Shown one piece after another: positions 6,831-15,504 of a stretch of 32,793 nucleotides of DNA. Position 1 is the stretch's first letter. Each line of letters opens with the position of its first letter. This stretch comes from an uncultured Oscillospiraceae bacterium (GTDB lineage Bacteria; Bacillota; Clostridia; Oscillospirales; Acutalibacteraceae), in assembly GCA_900547305.1 (NCBI GenBank), contig URGH01000023.1, positions 1 through 32,793 on the forward strand, read 5' to 3'. The notes under the pieces were generated by a model, which was not told the origin of the DNA, made no database searches, and saw nothing but the letters and a program-made list of their open reading frames with translations. The position numbers and the translations under genes were made by a program.

Positions 6831-8372
6831 ATGAACGAGCAGAGAAACGTTACAAACAATACCACGGTAAGCGAAAAGCCTGTTCTGCTTAGAATGGAAA
6901 ACATTGAAAAGGCTTTTCCGGGCGTCAAGGCGCTTGATAAGGTAAATCTTACCGTAAAGGCGGGCACTGTGCACGCGCTTATGGGCGAAAACGGCGCCGG
7001 CAAATCAACACTTATGAAATGTCTTTTCGGGGTATATAACAAGGACTCGGGAAGCATATATTTGGACGGCAAGGAAATAAACTTCAAAAACTCCAAGGAA
7101 GCGCTTGAAAACGGGGTTGCAATGGTGCACCAGGAGCTGAACCAGGCGCTCAAGCGCAACGTTATGGATAATATGTGGCTGGGGCGTTTCCCCACGGTTG
7201 CAAAGGGCGTGCCCATAACCAGCGAAAAGAAAATGTACGCCGCCACAAAAGAAATTTTTGAAAAATTAGAGGTCAACGTTGACCCCAAAACCGTTATGAG
7301 TACAATGCCGGTATCGCAGCGCCAAATGGTGGAAATTGCGAAAGCGGTATCCTATAACGCAAAGGTGATAGTATTTGACGAACCTACCTCATCGCTGACA
7401 GAGGAAGAGGTTGAGCACCTTTTTAAAATTATAAATATGCTTCGCAGTCAGGGCTGCGGGATAATATATATTTCTCATAAAATGGCGGAAATTTTAAGAA
7501 TTTCCGATGAGGTTACAATAATGCGCGACGGCAAATGGATAGCTACGCGCGAGGCAAAGGATTTAACCACCGACGAAATTATAAAACTTATGGTGGGCAG
7601 AGAATTAACAAATATTTACCCGCCCAAAACCAACGAAATAGGTGACGTTTTGTTTGAGGCGGATAATTTAAGCTCTGAATACGCAAGGCTGAACGACGTG
7701 AGCTTTAAGGCGCGAAAAGGTGAAATAATAGGCGTTGCGGGGCTTGACGGCTCGGGCAGAACCGAGCTGCTTGAAAATATTTTCGGTGTGGCAACAAGGC
7801 GCAGCGGCACCTTAAAGCTGAACGGCAGGGAAATTAAAAACCGCAACCCGGGCGACTCAATTAAAAACGGGTTTGCCCTGCTGACAGAGGAACGCCGTGC
7901 AACGGGAATTTTCGGAATACTCAATATTCGCGAAAACGCGACCATTTCAAGCCTTGATAAATGCAAAAAAGGTCCGTTTTTAAGCAAGGCGAAACTTAAA
8001 GCAAACACCGATTGGTGCATAAACTCAATGCACGTTAAAACGCCCACGCAGGAGACCAAGATACGCTCGTTATCGGGCGGTAATCAGCAAAAGGTGATAC
8101 TCGGGCGCTGGCTTTTAACAGAGCCTACGGTGCTGCTGCTCGATGAGCCTACAAGAGGAATTGACGTAGGCGCGAAGTACGAAATTTATCAGCTTATAAT
8201 CGACCTTGCCGCAAAGGGTAAAACGGTTATAATGGTGTCATCGGAAATGCCCGAGCTGCTCGGCGTGTGCGACAGAATACTTGTAATGTCGGGCGGAAAG
8301 TTAGCGGGCGAAGTGAACGCCGATACCGCCACTCAAGAGGATATAATGACTCTTGCGGCTAAATTTGCATAG
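6831..8372 (+). CDS. mglA: Galactose/methyl-galactoside ABC transporter, double ATPase
   Basis: Cytoplasmic ATP-binding subunit with two fused ABC domains (513 residues), the normal form for the ribose/galactose/xylose class. Domain 1 has Walker A GENGAGKST at residues 52-60, a degenerate signature around MPVSQRQMVEIAKA and Walker B VIVFDEPTSSL. Domain 2 lacks a standard Walker A (GLDGSGRTELLEN), as is usual in this family. It keeps the signature LSGGNQQKVILGRW and Walker B VLLLDEPTRGIDVG. The start follows a GGGGGAGAAAGG ribosome site. The gene is 69 bp after mglB across a hairpin and 11 bp before mglC. Confidence 0.95.
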   Translation: MNEQRNVTNNTTVSEKPVLLRMENIEKAFPGVKALDKVNLTVKAGTVHALMGENGAGKSTLMKCLFGVYNKDSGSIYLDGKEINFKNSKEALENGVAMVHQELNQALKRNVMDNMWLGRFPTVAKGVPITSEKKMYAATKEIFEKLEVNVDPKTVMSTMPVSQRQMVEIAKAVSYNAKVIVFDEPTSSLTEEEVEHLFKIINMLRSQGCGIIYISHKMAEILRISDEVTIMRDGKWIATREAKDLTTDEIIKLMVGRELTNIYPPKTNEIGDVLFEADNLSSEYARLNDVSFKARKGEIIGVAGLDGSGRTELLENIFGVATRRSGTLKLNGREIKNRNPGDSIKNGFALLTEERRATGIFGILNIRENATISSLDKCKKGPFLSKAKLKANTDWCINSMHVKTPTQETKIRSLSGGNQQKVILGRWLLTEPTVLLLDEPTRGIDVGAKYEIYQLIIDLAAKGKTVIMVSSEMPELLGVCDRILVMSGGKLAGEVNADTATQEDIMTLAAKFA

Positions 8373-8383
8373 GGGGAATTGAA

Positions 8384-9469
8384 ATGTCAACAGCTGCTAT
8401 TAAAAGAAAAAACCGTTTTTCCGCGTGGATTGACGATTTCAAAGCTAAATCAGGCGCGGACAAACGCAGAGCAATAACGGATTTACTTTTCAACAACGCA
8501 ATGTATATAATTATCGCCGCGGCGGTAATATACATAGCAATAAGGGTGCCGGCTTTCCTAAAGCTGCCCTCAATAATCAATATAATTTCACTCACGGCGG
8601 CTAAGCTGCCAATAGCCCTCGGTATAGGCGGGGCGATAGTGCTTACCGGTACCGATATTTCGGCAGGCCGCTGCGTGGGGCTTACCGCGTGTATTGCGGC
8701 GTCGCTTTTACAAATGACGGGCTACGCCAATAAAATATTCCCGAATTTAAAGGTTATGCCCCTGTGGGTGGTGCTGCTTGCGGTTATTGCCGTGGGCGCG
8801 ATAATAGGCTTTGTAAACGGATTTTTTGTGGCTAAATTCAAGCTGCACCCATTTATAGTAACCCTTTCAACCCAGCTTATTGTTTTCGGTCTTGTGCTTA
8901 TGTATTTAATGCTCGGCGGAAACAACGGTCAGACCCTTTCGGGACTTGATACCTCTTACACCGATTTCGTTCGCGGCACGCTCTTTAAAATAGGCAATGT
9001 TGCCGTTCCGAAATATGTGCTTTATTCGGTGATTTTAACCGCCCTTATGTGGGTTATCTGGAACAAGACAAAGTTCGGTAAAAATATGTTCGCAGTAGGC
9101 TCAAACGAAGAAGCGGCAAACGTATCAGGCGTAAACGTGTTTTGGACAATAGTTTTGGTGTTCGTGCTTGCGGGCGCTATGTATGGTATAACAGGATTTA
9201 TAGAGGGCGCGCGTATAGCATCCTGCTCTGCCAACACAGGTCTTAACTATGAATCGGACGCTATCGCGGCGTGCGTTATCGGCGGCGTTTCGTTCGTAGG
9301 CGGCACGGGTAAAATAAGCGGTATAGTAATAGGCGTGTTCCTTTTACAGATAATATTCGTAGGTCTTAATTTCCTCTCGGTAGACGCAAATATGCTCTAC
9401 GTTATAAAGGGTCTTATAATCCTTGTAGCCTGCGCTATCGATATGCGTAAATACTTAGCGCGTAAATAA
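8384..9469 (+). CDS. mglC: Galactose/methyl-galactoside ABC transporter, permease
   Basis: Membrane permease of the BPD_transp_2 (AraH/RbsC/MglC) type, 361 residues with roughly nine to ten hydrophobic segments. Family features include the IGGAIVLTGTDISAGRCVGL segment near residue 80-100, a GFVNGFFVAKFKLHPFIVTL stretch, and the cytoplasmic-loop signature GSNEEAANVSGVNV, which contacts the ATPase. An FVGGTGKISG loop lies near the end. The N-terminal 30 residues are charged and lie before the first membrane segment. The start has an AGGGGGAAT ribosome site 11 bp after mglA. Confidence 0.94.
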   Translation: MSTAAIKRKNRFSAWIDDFKAKSGADKRRAITDLLFNNAMYIIIAAAVIYIAIRVPAFLKLPSIINIISLTAAKLPIALGIGGAIVLTGTDISAGRCVGLTACIAASLLQMTGYANKIFPNLKVMPLWVVLLAVIAVGAIIGFVNGFFVAKFKLHPFIVTLSTQLIVFGLVLMYLMLGGNNGQTLSGLDTSYTDFVRGTLFKIGNVAVPKYVLYSVILTALMWVIWNKTKFGKNMFAVGSNEEAANVSGVNVFWTIVLVFVLAGAMYGITGFIEGARIASCSANTGLNYESDAIAACVIGGVSFVGGTGKISGIVIGVFLLQIIFVGLNFLSVDANMLYVIKGLIILVACAIDMRKYLARK

Positions 9470-9491
9470 AAATAAAACGGCGGTGAACGGT

Positions 9492-9836
9492 ATGGAAAAC
9501 AAAACGGCAAATAAAAAAGGCGGACTTTACGCAAGGGTGAATATGTCGGTTAAATCCGCTAATATTATGGTGGGAACGCTCGCAGCCCTGCTTGTAATAG
9601 TTTCGGTTTTTATTGTAAAGCATAACGGCTTTACCGTTAAGTTTGATACCGACGGCGGCTCGTATGTAGCCCCCGTAAAGGCTATGTATTCCGAAACCGT
9701 ATCACCCACCGACCCGGTAAAAGAGGGCTACGAATTTACCGGCTGGTACACCGACCGCGACTGCACAAACGCATGGAGCGCGGAGGACGGAATTACCGGC
9801 AGTATGACGCTCTATGCCGGGTGGAGCGAAAAATAA
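9492..9836 (+). CDS. Small membrane-anchored protein with one InlB B-repeat (Flg_new) domain
   Basis: About 114 residues. A basic N-terminal stretch (MENKTANKKGGLYARVN) is followed by one transmembrane segment (IMVGTLAALLVIVSVFIV) and one extracellular repeat of Listeria-Bacteroides type. The repeat carries the hallmark strands TVKFDTDGGS, a Pro-x-x-Pro-x-x-x-GYEFTGWYTD core and a closing LYAGW. I chose ATG 9492 rather than GTG 9483 because GGCGGTGA lies 5 nt before the ATG and would overlap the GTG. It starts 22 bp after mglC and ends before a terminator, so it is the fourth mgl gene. Such repeats normally occur in tandem in large surface proteins; a single copy on a membrane anchor is unusual. 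Its role is unknown; a helper for binding-protein docking or surface retention is only a guess. Confidence 0.82.
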   Translation: MENKTANKKGGLYARVNMSVKSANIMVGTLAALLVIVSVFIVKHNGFTVKFDTDGGSYVAPVKAMYSETVSPTDPVKEGYEFTGWYTDRDCTNAWSAEDGITGSMTLYAGWSEK

Positions 9837-9858
9837 TTTATATGCCTCCCCCAAAGGG

Positions 9859-9899
9859 CGCGGGGGAGAAAAATTCAAAAAAATCTCTCCCGCGTTTTT
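9859..9899 (+). terminator. Terminator at the end of the mgl operon
   Basis: An 11-bp stem (CGCGGGGGAGA at 9859-9869 with TCTCTCCCGCG at 9884-9894, one mismatch) is followed by TTTTT. A competing shorter stem (CTCCCC with GGGGAG) overlaps on its left side. Confidence 0.75.
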
Positions 9900-9912
9900 A
9901 AATTTGACTTAC

Positions 9913-9941
9913 TTGATTTTTACCTTCGTTTATATTATACT
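9913..9941 (+). promoter_or_regulatory. Candidate sigma-A promoter of the sensor/regulator operon
   Basis: TTGATT (9913-9918), 17 bp, TATACT (9936-9941), about 30 bp before the YesN-type gene. The leader carries a GCGGGGGT ribosome site. It shows that the regulatory genes form a unit separate from the transporter genes. Confidence 0.7.
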
Positions 9942-9970
9942 GAATACATAATATAAGCGGGGGTATTTTA

Positions 9971-11560
9971 ATGAAATATACCGTTCTTGTGGTAGAGGAT
10001 GAAAGAGATCAGCGCCGCGCGCTGATTGAAAGGGTTGACTGGGAGTCTGCCGGTTTTGAGGTGGCGGGCGAGGCGGAAAACGGCTTTGAGGCGCTTGAGC
10101 TTACCGAATCGCTTGAGCCTGACCTTATTATTACCGATATACGTATGCCCATGATGACGGGGCTTGAGCTTGCGCGCCGCGTGCGGCAGCTGCGCCCCAT
10201 GGTGCAAATAGTAATATTAAGCGGGTACGATAGCTTTGAATACGCCCGCACCGCTATTGAATACAACATAATAAGCTATTTACTTAAGCCTATATCCCCC
10301 GCGGAGCTGACGGACGAGCTTAAAGAAATACACCGCAAGATGGACGAAAAATTGGGCAGCGTTTTAACCGCGCCCGATACCGACCTTAAATTGCAGCTGC
10401 ACCGCCTTTCGGTAAATGAATTTCTGCTGCCCTTAATGCTTGGCAGCAATGAGGAAAAACCCGATGAATCAGCGCTTTTCAGCCGCGCGGCGGAGCTTGG
10501 AATAATTGACGAAACAGGCGATAACCTTTTCTGCGTTTTGGTTTCAAAATTCAGTGATGAGGAACGCCGTAAATGCACGAATGAAAAGCACGCCTCTTTT
10601 ATTGACACGGTGCTTTCGCGCTATATGCGCTCGGTAAGCTTTACGGTTTACGGCAGAGTGGTAACCCTTGCCGTAACGGACGGCAAAGAAGATATTTCGT
10701 CGGTTATGGATATGCCGCTTAAAGAAATAGTGCAAACCGCGAAAAGGCTTTTATCGCAAAGGTGCACGGTGGGCGTAAGCCGCGGATTTTCCGAGCTATC
10801 AAGCTGCTCTGCCGCTTATTTTCAGGCGATAACCGCCAGGCGCTATACCTCCGACGGCGCGGGCGAGGTGCGCTTTATAAACGACCAGGAGCGCGACGGT
10901 GAATTAGAGCTTGATAAAATTGAAAAATCCGCCGTTAAATTAGAGCAGCTTTTAAAGGTGGGCAAGGAAAACGAGCTTGAGGGCTTTATAAACAGCCTTT
11001 ATGAAAGCAACACGCCCGAAAACGCCGACCTTTTGGTTATGCAGATAATTTCCACGGTTTACAGAGTTACAAGCGCGGTTTCCGAAAAAGCGGAGCTTTT
11101 GGCGCTTTTTTCCACAAACCCGATATTCGCGCGCCTTACCTCATACAGCAGTGAAAACGTTATGAAAAACGATTTGATTGATTTTTGCGAAAAAGCAAAA
11201 ACCATTATAGCCCGCTCGCAGCGCAGAGACAGCGAGGTGCTGTGCGATAAGGTGGTGCAGATAATAGACGACCGCTATTCTGACGAAACGCTCTCGCTTT
11301 CGGGCGTGAGTCAGGAGCTCGGTGTAAGCCCCAATTATTTGAGCGCGCTTATAAAAAAGACGAAAAAGGAAAATTTCGTAAATCTGCTTACCGAGCGGCG
11401 AATGAGGGCGGCTTACGATATGCTTGTATGCACGGGAATGAAGGTGCTTGAAATATCCGAAAAATGCGGGTACAGCGATCAGCACTATTTCAGCTATTGC
11501 TTTAAAAAATTCTACGGCGATACACCCAATAAGGTGCGGGTGGCGCATAGGGGTGAATAA
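9971..11560 (+). CDS. YesN-type response regulator (receiver plus AraC-type HTH)
   Basis: Cytoplasmic transcription regulator of 529 residues. The N-terminal receiver domain (1-120) has acidic residues VVEDE, phosphoacceptor Asp56 in ITDIRMP, Ser/Thr switch position ILSGYDSFEYA and Lys106 in LLKPIS. A long middle region (about 130-420) follows with no clear domain, as is common in YesN proteins. The C-terminal AraC-type DNA-binding domain covers about 430-525, with VSQELGVSPNYLSALIKK as the first HTH and ISEKCGYSDQHYFSYCFKKFYGDTPNKVR as the family signature. It is followed without any gap by its partner kinase gene (stop TAA directly joined to ATG). The likely target is the neighbouring mgl promoter with its weak -35 box; that link is inferred from position. 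Confidence 0.93.
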   Translation: MKYTVLVVEDERDQRRALIERVDWESAGFEVAGEAENGFEALELTESLEPDLIITDIRMPMMTGLELARRVRQLRPMVQIVILSGYDSFEYARTAIEYNIISYLLKPISPAELTDELKEIHRKMDEKLGSVLTAPDTDLKLQLHRLSVNEFLLPLMLGSNEEKPDESALFSRAAELGIIDETGDNLFCVLVSKFSDEERRKCTNEKHASFIDTVLSRYMRSVSFTVYGRVVTLAVTDGKEDISSVMDMPLKEIVQTAKRLLSQRCTVGVSRGFSELSSCSAAYFQAITARRYTSDGAGEVRFINDQERDGELELDKIEKSAVKLEQLLKVGKENELEGFINSLYESNTPENADLLVMQIISTVYRVTSAVSEKAELLALFSTNPIFARLTSYSSENVMKNDLIDFCEKAKTIIARSQRRDSEVLCDKVVQIIDDRYSDETLSLSGVSQELGVSPNYLSALIKKTKKENFVNLLTERRMRAAYDMLVCTGMKVLEISEKCGYSDQHYFSYCFKKFYGDTPNKVRVAHRGE

Positions 11561-13291
11561 ATGAAAAGAAAACGCAAAGCTTTGAGCCTTTGGCTTATCT
11601 CGGTGCTTTCGGTAGCATTATCAGCCGCGCTGGTAACGGCTGTTTGTACGGTTATATTCGCCACGGTATATAAGCGGGAGCTTACGCGTGACGCGCAGCT
11701 TTCCGCCGAGCAATCGGTAGGGCAGGCAGCGGCGGCGGTAAACAATTACCTTGAGCTTATGAAGAAAAAGCTGACGTTTGTAAGCGATACCGTGAACGCC
11801 TGCAAAACCGCCGCCGATATGGAGGAAAGAATTTCCGCCATAACTAAAATCGAGAGCGATATTTACGCGGTTACGCTTTATGATGAAAACGGAAAAATTA
11901 TAAACTGCACAGGCAGCGGCGGAAAGCTCAAAGCCGATATTTATAAGGATTTATCCTTTGATAGGGCGCTGTTTGATGCGTCGGGAGATTTTGCGCTTTC
12001 AGCCCCGCACGTTCAGACCCTTTTTGAGGGCGAGTACCCCTGGGTAGTTACCCTTGCCCGCAAAACGGCAAATTCGGCGCTGGGCGGCGCTTATATTGCA
12101 ATGGATATAAGCTTTTTTGAAATAGCGCAGTATATTGACGGCATAAGCATAGGCCGCCACGGCTACTGCTTTGTTACCGACAGCAGGGGCAACATTGTTT
12201 ACCACCCGCAGCAGCAATTGCTTTTTTCGGGGCTTAAAACCGAGGATACATCATTTTTAACCGCATTATCCGACGGCGTTCATAAAGAGGGAAATGCGCT
12301 TTATATGCTCGGAACCACATCGGACGGCAGGTGGCGGGTTGCGGGTATCAGCTTTACCGATTCACTGATATCTGAGCGGCGCGGGCAGATAATTATAAGC
12401 GTTGCCGTTTCAGCCCTTTGCTGCGCGGCAATAGCGGGAATAACGCTGCTTATATATTTAAAGCTTGTAAACGCGCCCGTGCGCCGACTTATGCGCGCAA
12501 TGCGCGATTTTGAAAAGGACGCGGCGAATTTCAATTTCAGCGGCGAAGATATTGCTGTAAGCGAAATTTCAGAGCTTTCCTACTCATTCGGGCATATGTC
12601 AAAAAAAATAAAAGAGCTTATGGAGCAGATTAAAAAGGACGAAACCGCCCTGCGCCGCACCGAGCTGCGCGCTTTGCAGGCGCAGATTAACCCGCATTTT
12701 CTTTATAACACGCTTGATTCAATACAGTGGATGTGCGAACAGGGCAAAACCGAGGGCGCGGCGGAAATGGTGCGTGCCTTAGCGCGGCTTTTCAGAATAA
12801 GCATAAGCAGGGGCAAGGAGCTTATTCCCATAAAGGATGAGCTGCGCCATGCCGAAAGCTATCTTATAATACAAAGCTTTCGTTACAGCGGCAGATTTAC
12901 CTACAGCTTTAACGTGGATAAATCGCTTGAAGAATGCCTTTGCAATAAAATTACAATTCAGCCGCTTATTGAAAACGCACTTTACCACGGCATTGCCGAT
13001 ATGGACGACGGCGAGATTAAAATAACCGTAAAACGCGCAGATGATGACCCCGAGGATATTTTAATAACCGTTGCGGATAACGGCGTGGGCATGACCGAGG
13101 AGCAGTGCGCCGCAGTGCTTGCAAAGGAGCGCTCGGACTCGGTGGGAATAGGCGTTAAAAACGTAAACGACAGGCTTAGAATTTATTTCGGCGAAAAATA
13201 CGGTATTTCCATTAAAAGCGAGCTTGATGAGGGAACTGAGGTTACCGTGAGAATACCGGGAAATGCGGAGGACAGGCAAAATGAAATTTAA
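11561..13291 (+). CDS. YesM-type sensor histidine kinase with extracellular Cache domain
   Basis: Membrane sensor kinase of 576 residues. TM1 is at about 12-36, followed by an extracellular double-Cache-like region at about 38-275 (with GYCFVTDSRGNIVYHP), TM2 at about 277-300, and a HAMP linker at about 301-355. The His_kinase module (PF06580 type) carries the phosphorylated His379 in QINPHFLYNTLDSIQW. The HATPase domain has N-box PLIENALYHGI, G1 box ADNGVGM and G2 box GIGVKNVNDRL. This is the LytS/YehU/YesM class that pairs with YesN regulators. The gene is directly joined to the regulator gene and overlaps the following binding-protein gene by 11 bp. This arrangement suggests that the binding protein presents a sugar to the Cache region. 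Confidence 0.93.
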   Translation: MKRKRKALSLWLISVLSVALSAALVTAVCTVIFATVYKRELTRDAQLSAEQSVGQAAAAVNNYLELMKKKLTFVSDTVNACKTAADMEERISAITKIESDIYAVTLYDENGKIINCTGSGGKLKADIYKDLSFDRALFDASGDFALSAPHVQTLFEGEYPWVVTLARKTANSALGGAYIAMDISFFEIAQYIDGISIGRHGYCFVTDSRGNIVYHPQQQLLFSGLKTEDTSFLTALSDGVHKEGNALYMLGTTSDGRWRVAGISFTDSLISERRGQIIISVAVSALCCAAIAGITLLIYLKLVNAPVRRLMRAMRDFEKDAANFNFSGEDIAVSEISELSYSFGHMSKKIKELMEQIKKDETALRRTELRALQAQINPHFLYNTLDSIQWMCEQGKTEGAAEMVRALARLFRISISRGKELIPIKDELRHAESYLIIQSFRYSGRFTYSFNVDKSLEECLCNKITIQPLIENALYHGIADMDDGEIKITVKRADDDPEDILITVADNGVGMTEEQCAAVLAKERSDSVGIGVKNVNDRLRIYFGEKYGISIKSELDEGTEVTVRIPGNAEDRQNEI

Positions 13292-14246
13292 AAAAATAAT
13301 TGCCGCTTTGCTTTTATCCGCGCTTTTAATGTCGCTTTGCGCCTGCGTGAAAACCGAGGAAATAAAGGTTGCCGTAATAGTAAAATCGGTTGACTCCGAT
13401 TTCTGGCAGAATTTTAAAAGCGGCGTTGACTCGGCGGCTACCGAATATAACGTGAGCGTGACCTTTGAAGGTCCCGAAAACGAGGAGGACTACGCGGCGC
13501 AAAATAAAATGATTTCCCGCGCGGCGGAAAACGGGGCGGACGTTATAGTGCTTTCCGCAATTGACCGAACCCGCAACGCCCCTACGGTGAACGCGGCGGT
13601 GAGAAACGGGGTACAGGTTATTACGGCGGACAGCGCGCTGGATTCCTCCCTTATAAGCCTGTTTATAGGTACTGATAACCCCGCGGCGGGTATATCTGCC
13701 GCAAAGGCGCTTGAAGCGCAATTTTCGGCAGGGGAAAAAATAAGGCTCGGAATAGTGGGCTGCACCGAAAAAACCGAGAATATTTTAAACCGTGAAAGCG
13801 GCCTGCGCGAATATTTTGCGGGGCTTGAAAATGCGGAAATAGTAGCTGCCGTCTCGGCGGACAGCAATACGGAAAGCGCCGAAAGCAAGGCGACGGAGCT
13901 GCTGCAAAAATACCCCGAAATAAACGCGCTTGCAGGGCTTAACGAATGGACTACCCTCGGCGTGGGCGCGGCGATAAAGAAAGCGGGCGCGGCGGGAAAA
14001 ATTAAAACCGTGGGGTTTGATACGAACACCGTATCTGTCGGTATGCTTGAAACGGGCGAAATGGGCGCGCTGATTGTGCAAAACCCGTTTGCTATGGGGT
14101 ATTTGAGTGTGAAAAAGGCGGCAGAGCTTAAAAACGGCGAATTATCGGGCGATAAAACGCTTTATACCGCCGTTACTACCGTAAAAAAAGAAAATATGTA
14201 CGACCCCGATATTCAAAAAATACTTTTCAGCTTTAAAAAAGGATGA
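13281..14246 (+). CDS. Ribose/xylose-type sugar-binding lipoprotein, probable sensor partner
   Basis: A periplasmic-binding-protein I/LacI-like fold of 321 residues. The signal peptide ends with an LCAC lipobox, Cys22 in this numbering. Family segments are VAVIVKSVDSDFWQNF, the DVIVLSAIDR region, FIGTDNPAAGISAAKAL, GIVGCTEKTENILNRESG, a hinge TVGFDTN, and a C-terminal ALIVQNPFAMGYLSVKKA. I chose ATG 13281 over the upstream in-frame 13263 because GGAGG lies 9 nt before it. It overlaps the kinase stop by 11 bp, a sign of tight co-expression. No ATPase or permease genes follow, so it is unlikely to be a transporter subunit. It is more likely the ligand-binding part of a three-component system like XylFII-LytS-YesN described in Clostridium beijerinckii. 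Confidence 0.85.
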   Translation: MKFKKIIAALLLSALLMSLCACVKTEEIKVAVIVKSVDSDFWQNFKSGVDSAATEYNVSVTFEGPENEEDYAAQNKMISRAAENGADVIVLSAIDRTRNAPTVNAAVRNGVQVITADSALDSSLISLFIGTDNPAAGISAAKALEAQFSAGEKIRLGIVGCTEKTENILNRESGLREYFAGLENAEIVAAVSADSNTESAESKATELLQKYPEINALAGLNEWTTLGVGAAIKKAGAAGKIKTVGFDTNTVSVGMLETGEMGALIVQNPFAMGYLSVKKAAELKNGELSGDKTLYTAVTTVKKENMYDPDIQKILFSFKKG

Positions 14247-14252
14247 TTTTTA

Positions 14253-15242
14253 ATGTATAAACCAAATTCGGAAAGATACTTAACCATGACCTACAACCGC
14301 TGCGGAAAAAGCGGCTTAAAGCTGCCCGCAGTGTCTTTAGGGCTTTGGCACAATTTCGGCGACACCGCCGATTACGAGAATATGAAAGCCCTTGTTTTCA
14401 CGGCGTTTGATAACGGCATTACCCACTTTGACTTAGCCAACAACTACGGGCCCGCGCCCGGCAGCGCCGAAAGGAATTTCGGTAAAATTCTAAAAGAGGA
14501 ATTATCGCCCTACCGCGACGAGCTTATTATAAGCACCAAGGCGGGCTACGATATGTGGGAGGGCCCTTACGGAAACTGGGGCAGCCGAAAGTACCTGCTT
14601 GCAAGCCTTGACCAAAGCCTTAAAAGGCTGGGGCTTGACTATGTGGATATTTTCTACCACCACCGCCCCGACCCCGATACCCCGCTTGAAGAAACCATGG
14701 GTGCGCTGACCCGCGCCGTAAGGTCGGGCAAGGCGCTGTATGCCGGGCTTTCAAATTACAACGGCGAACAGCTTGAAAAGGCAGTGAAAATTTTAACCGA
14801 GTTTAAATGCCCGTTTATAATTAACCAAAACCGCTACTCTATATTTGACCGCACCATTGAGCAAAACGGGCTTAAAAGCATCGCCGCGCGGCTTGAAAAG
14901 GGTATAATCGCTTTCAGCCCCTTAGCGCAGGGTATGCTGACTAACAGGTATTTAAACGGTATTCCGGCGGACAGCCGCATTATGACCGACGGCAGATTTT
15001 TAAAGCAATCCGCCGTAACGCCCGAGCGCTTAGAGCAGATACGGAAATTAAACGAAATAGCCAAAGAGCGCGGTCAGACCCTCGCCGAAATGGCGCTTGC
15101 ATGGGTGCTGAAGGAAGGCGTTGTAACCTCGGTGCTGATAGGCGCCTCAAAACCCTCGCAGATACTTGATAATATAAAGGCGATAAACAATACCGCTTTT
15201 TCGGCGGAAGAGCTTAAAAAAATTGATAAAATATCGCTCTGA
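14253..15242 (+). CDS. Aldo/keto reductase, YghZ (L-glyceraldehyde-3-phosphate reductase) type
   Basis: Cytosolic NADPH-dependent reductase of 329 residues, matching the YghZ/MgrA group along its full length. It has the shared N-terminal pattern N-x-x-RY-x-x-M-x-Y-x-x-CGKSGL-x-LP followed by SLGLWHNFG. The catalytic tetrad is complete: Asp60 and Tyr65 in HFDLANNYG, Lys96 in ISTKAGYD and His137 in FYHHRPD. NADPH-binding residues fit the C-terminal SVLIGASKPSQI. E. coli YghZ reduces L-glyceraldehyde 3-phosphate and other aldehydes including methylglyoxal. Here the gene is the last in the sensor operon, 6 bp after the binding-protein gene and just before a terminator. Co-regulation with sugar uptake could serve detoxification of aldehydes made during sugar overflow, which is an inference. 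Confidence 0.9.
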   Translation: MYKPNSERYLTMTYNRCGKSGLKLPAVSLGLWHNFGDTADYENMKALVFTAFDNGITHFDLANNYGPAPGSAERNFGKILKEELSPYRDELIISTKAGYDMWEGPYGNWGSRKYLLASLDQSLKRLGLDYVDIFYHHRPDPDTPLEETMGALTRAVRSGKALYAGLSNYNGEQLEKAVKILTEFKCPFIINQNRYSIFDRTIEQNGLKSIAARLEKGIIAFSPLAQGMLTNRYLNGIPADSRIMTDGRFLKQSAVTPERLEQIRKLNEIAKERGQTLAEMALAWVLKEGVVTSVLIGASKPSQILDNIKAINNTAFSAEELKKIDKISL

Positions 15243-15250
15243 AGCAATTA

Positions 15251-15285
15251 AAAACGACTATCGGCTCAGCCGATAGTCGTTTTTG
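15251..15285 (+). terminator. Intrinsic terminator of the sensor operon
   Basis: A perfect 15-bp stem (AAAACGACTATCGGC at 15251-15265 with 15269-15283), a 3-nt loop TCA and a run of T after the stem. The flanking A-run makes it potentially bidirectional. Confidence 0.92.
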
Positions 15286-15302
15286 CTGCTTTGTGACGTT
15301 TA

Positions 15303-15436
15303 AATGTTAGATAAATACCCCTCAGTCAAATTAGACGTTAGATATTAGACGGTAGATGTTAGAAGAATACCCCTCAGTCGTGCATACGCACGCCAGCTCC
15401 CCTCTGTTTTGACTTGCGTCAAAAAGAAGGGAGCCT
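15303..15436 (+). repeat. Dispersed intergenic repeat, copy B
   Basis: A single GTTAGAT, then AATACCCCTCAGTC (15314), then five 7-bp units (15330-15364: ATTAGAC, GTTAGAT, ATTAGAC, GGTAGAT, GTTAGAA), then a second AATACCCCTCAGTC (15366). Next come a GTGCATACGCAC hairpin and the conserved TTTTGAC-TTGC-GTCAAAA hairpin (15407-15424), ending AGAAGGGAGCC. In this copy the 7-mer array is bracketed by direct copies of the CCCCTCAGTC module. It lies about 100 bp before a small protein gene. Confidence 0.85.
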
Positions 15437-15504
15437 ATGGCTCGCAAAAAAAATTAAAACCGGATGTATATATCCACACACAGTCGTTTTTATATGTTAT
15501 GATA

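Noticed and set aside
9483..9491. GTG 9483 as start of the InlB-repeat protein
   Set aside because: The GTG is part of the GGCGGTGA ribosome site that fits ATG 9492.
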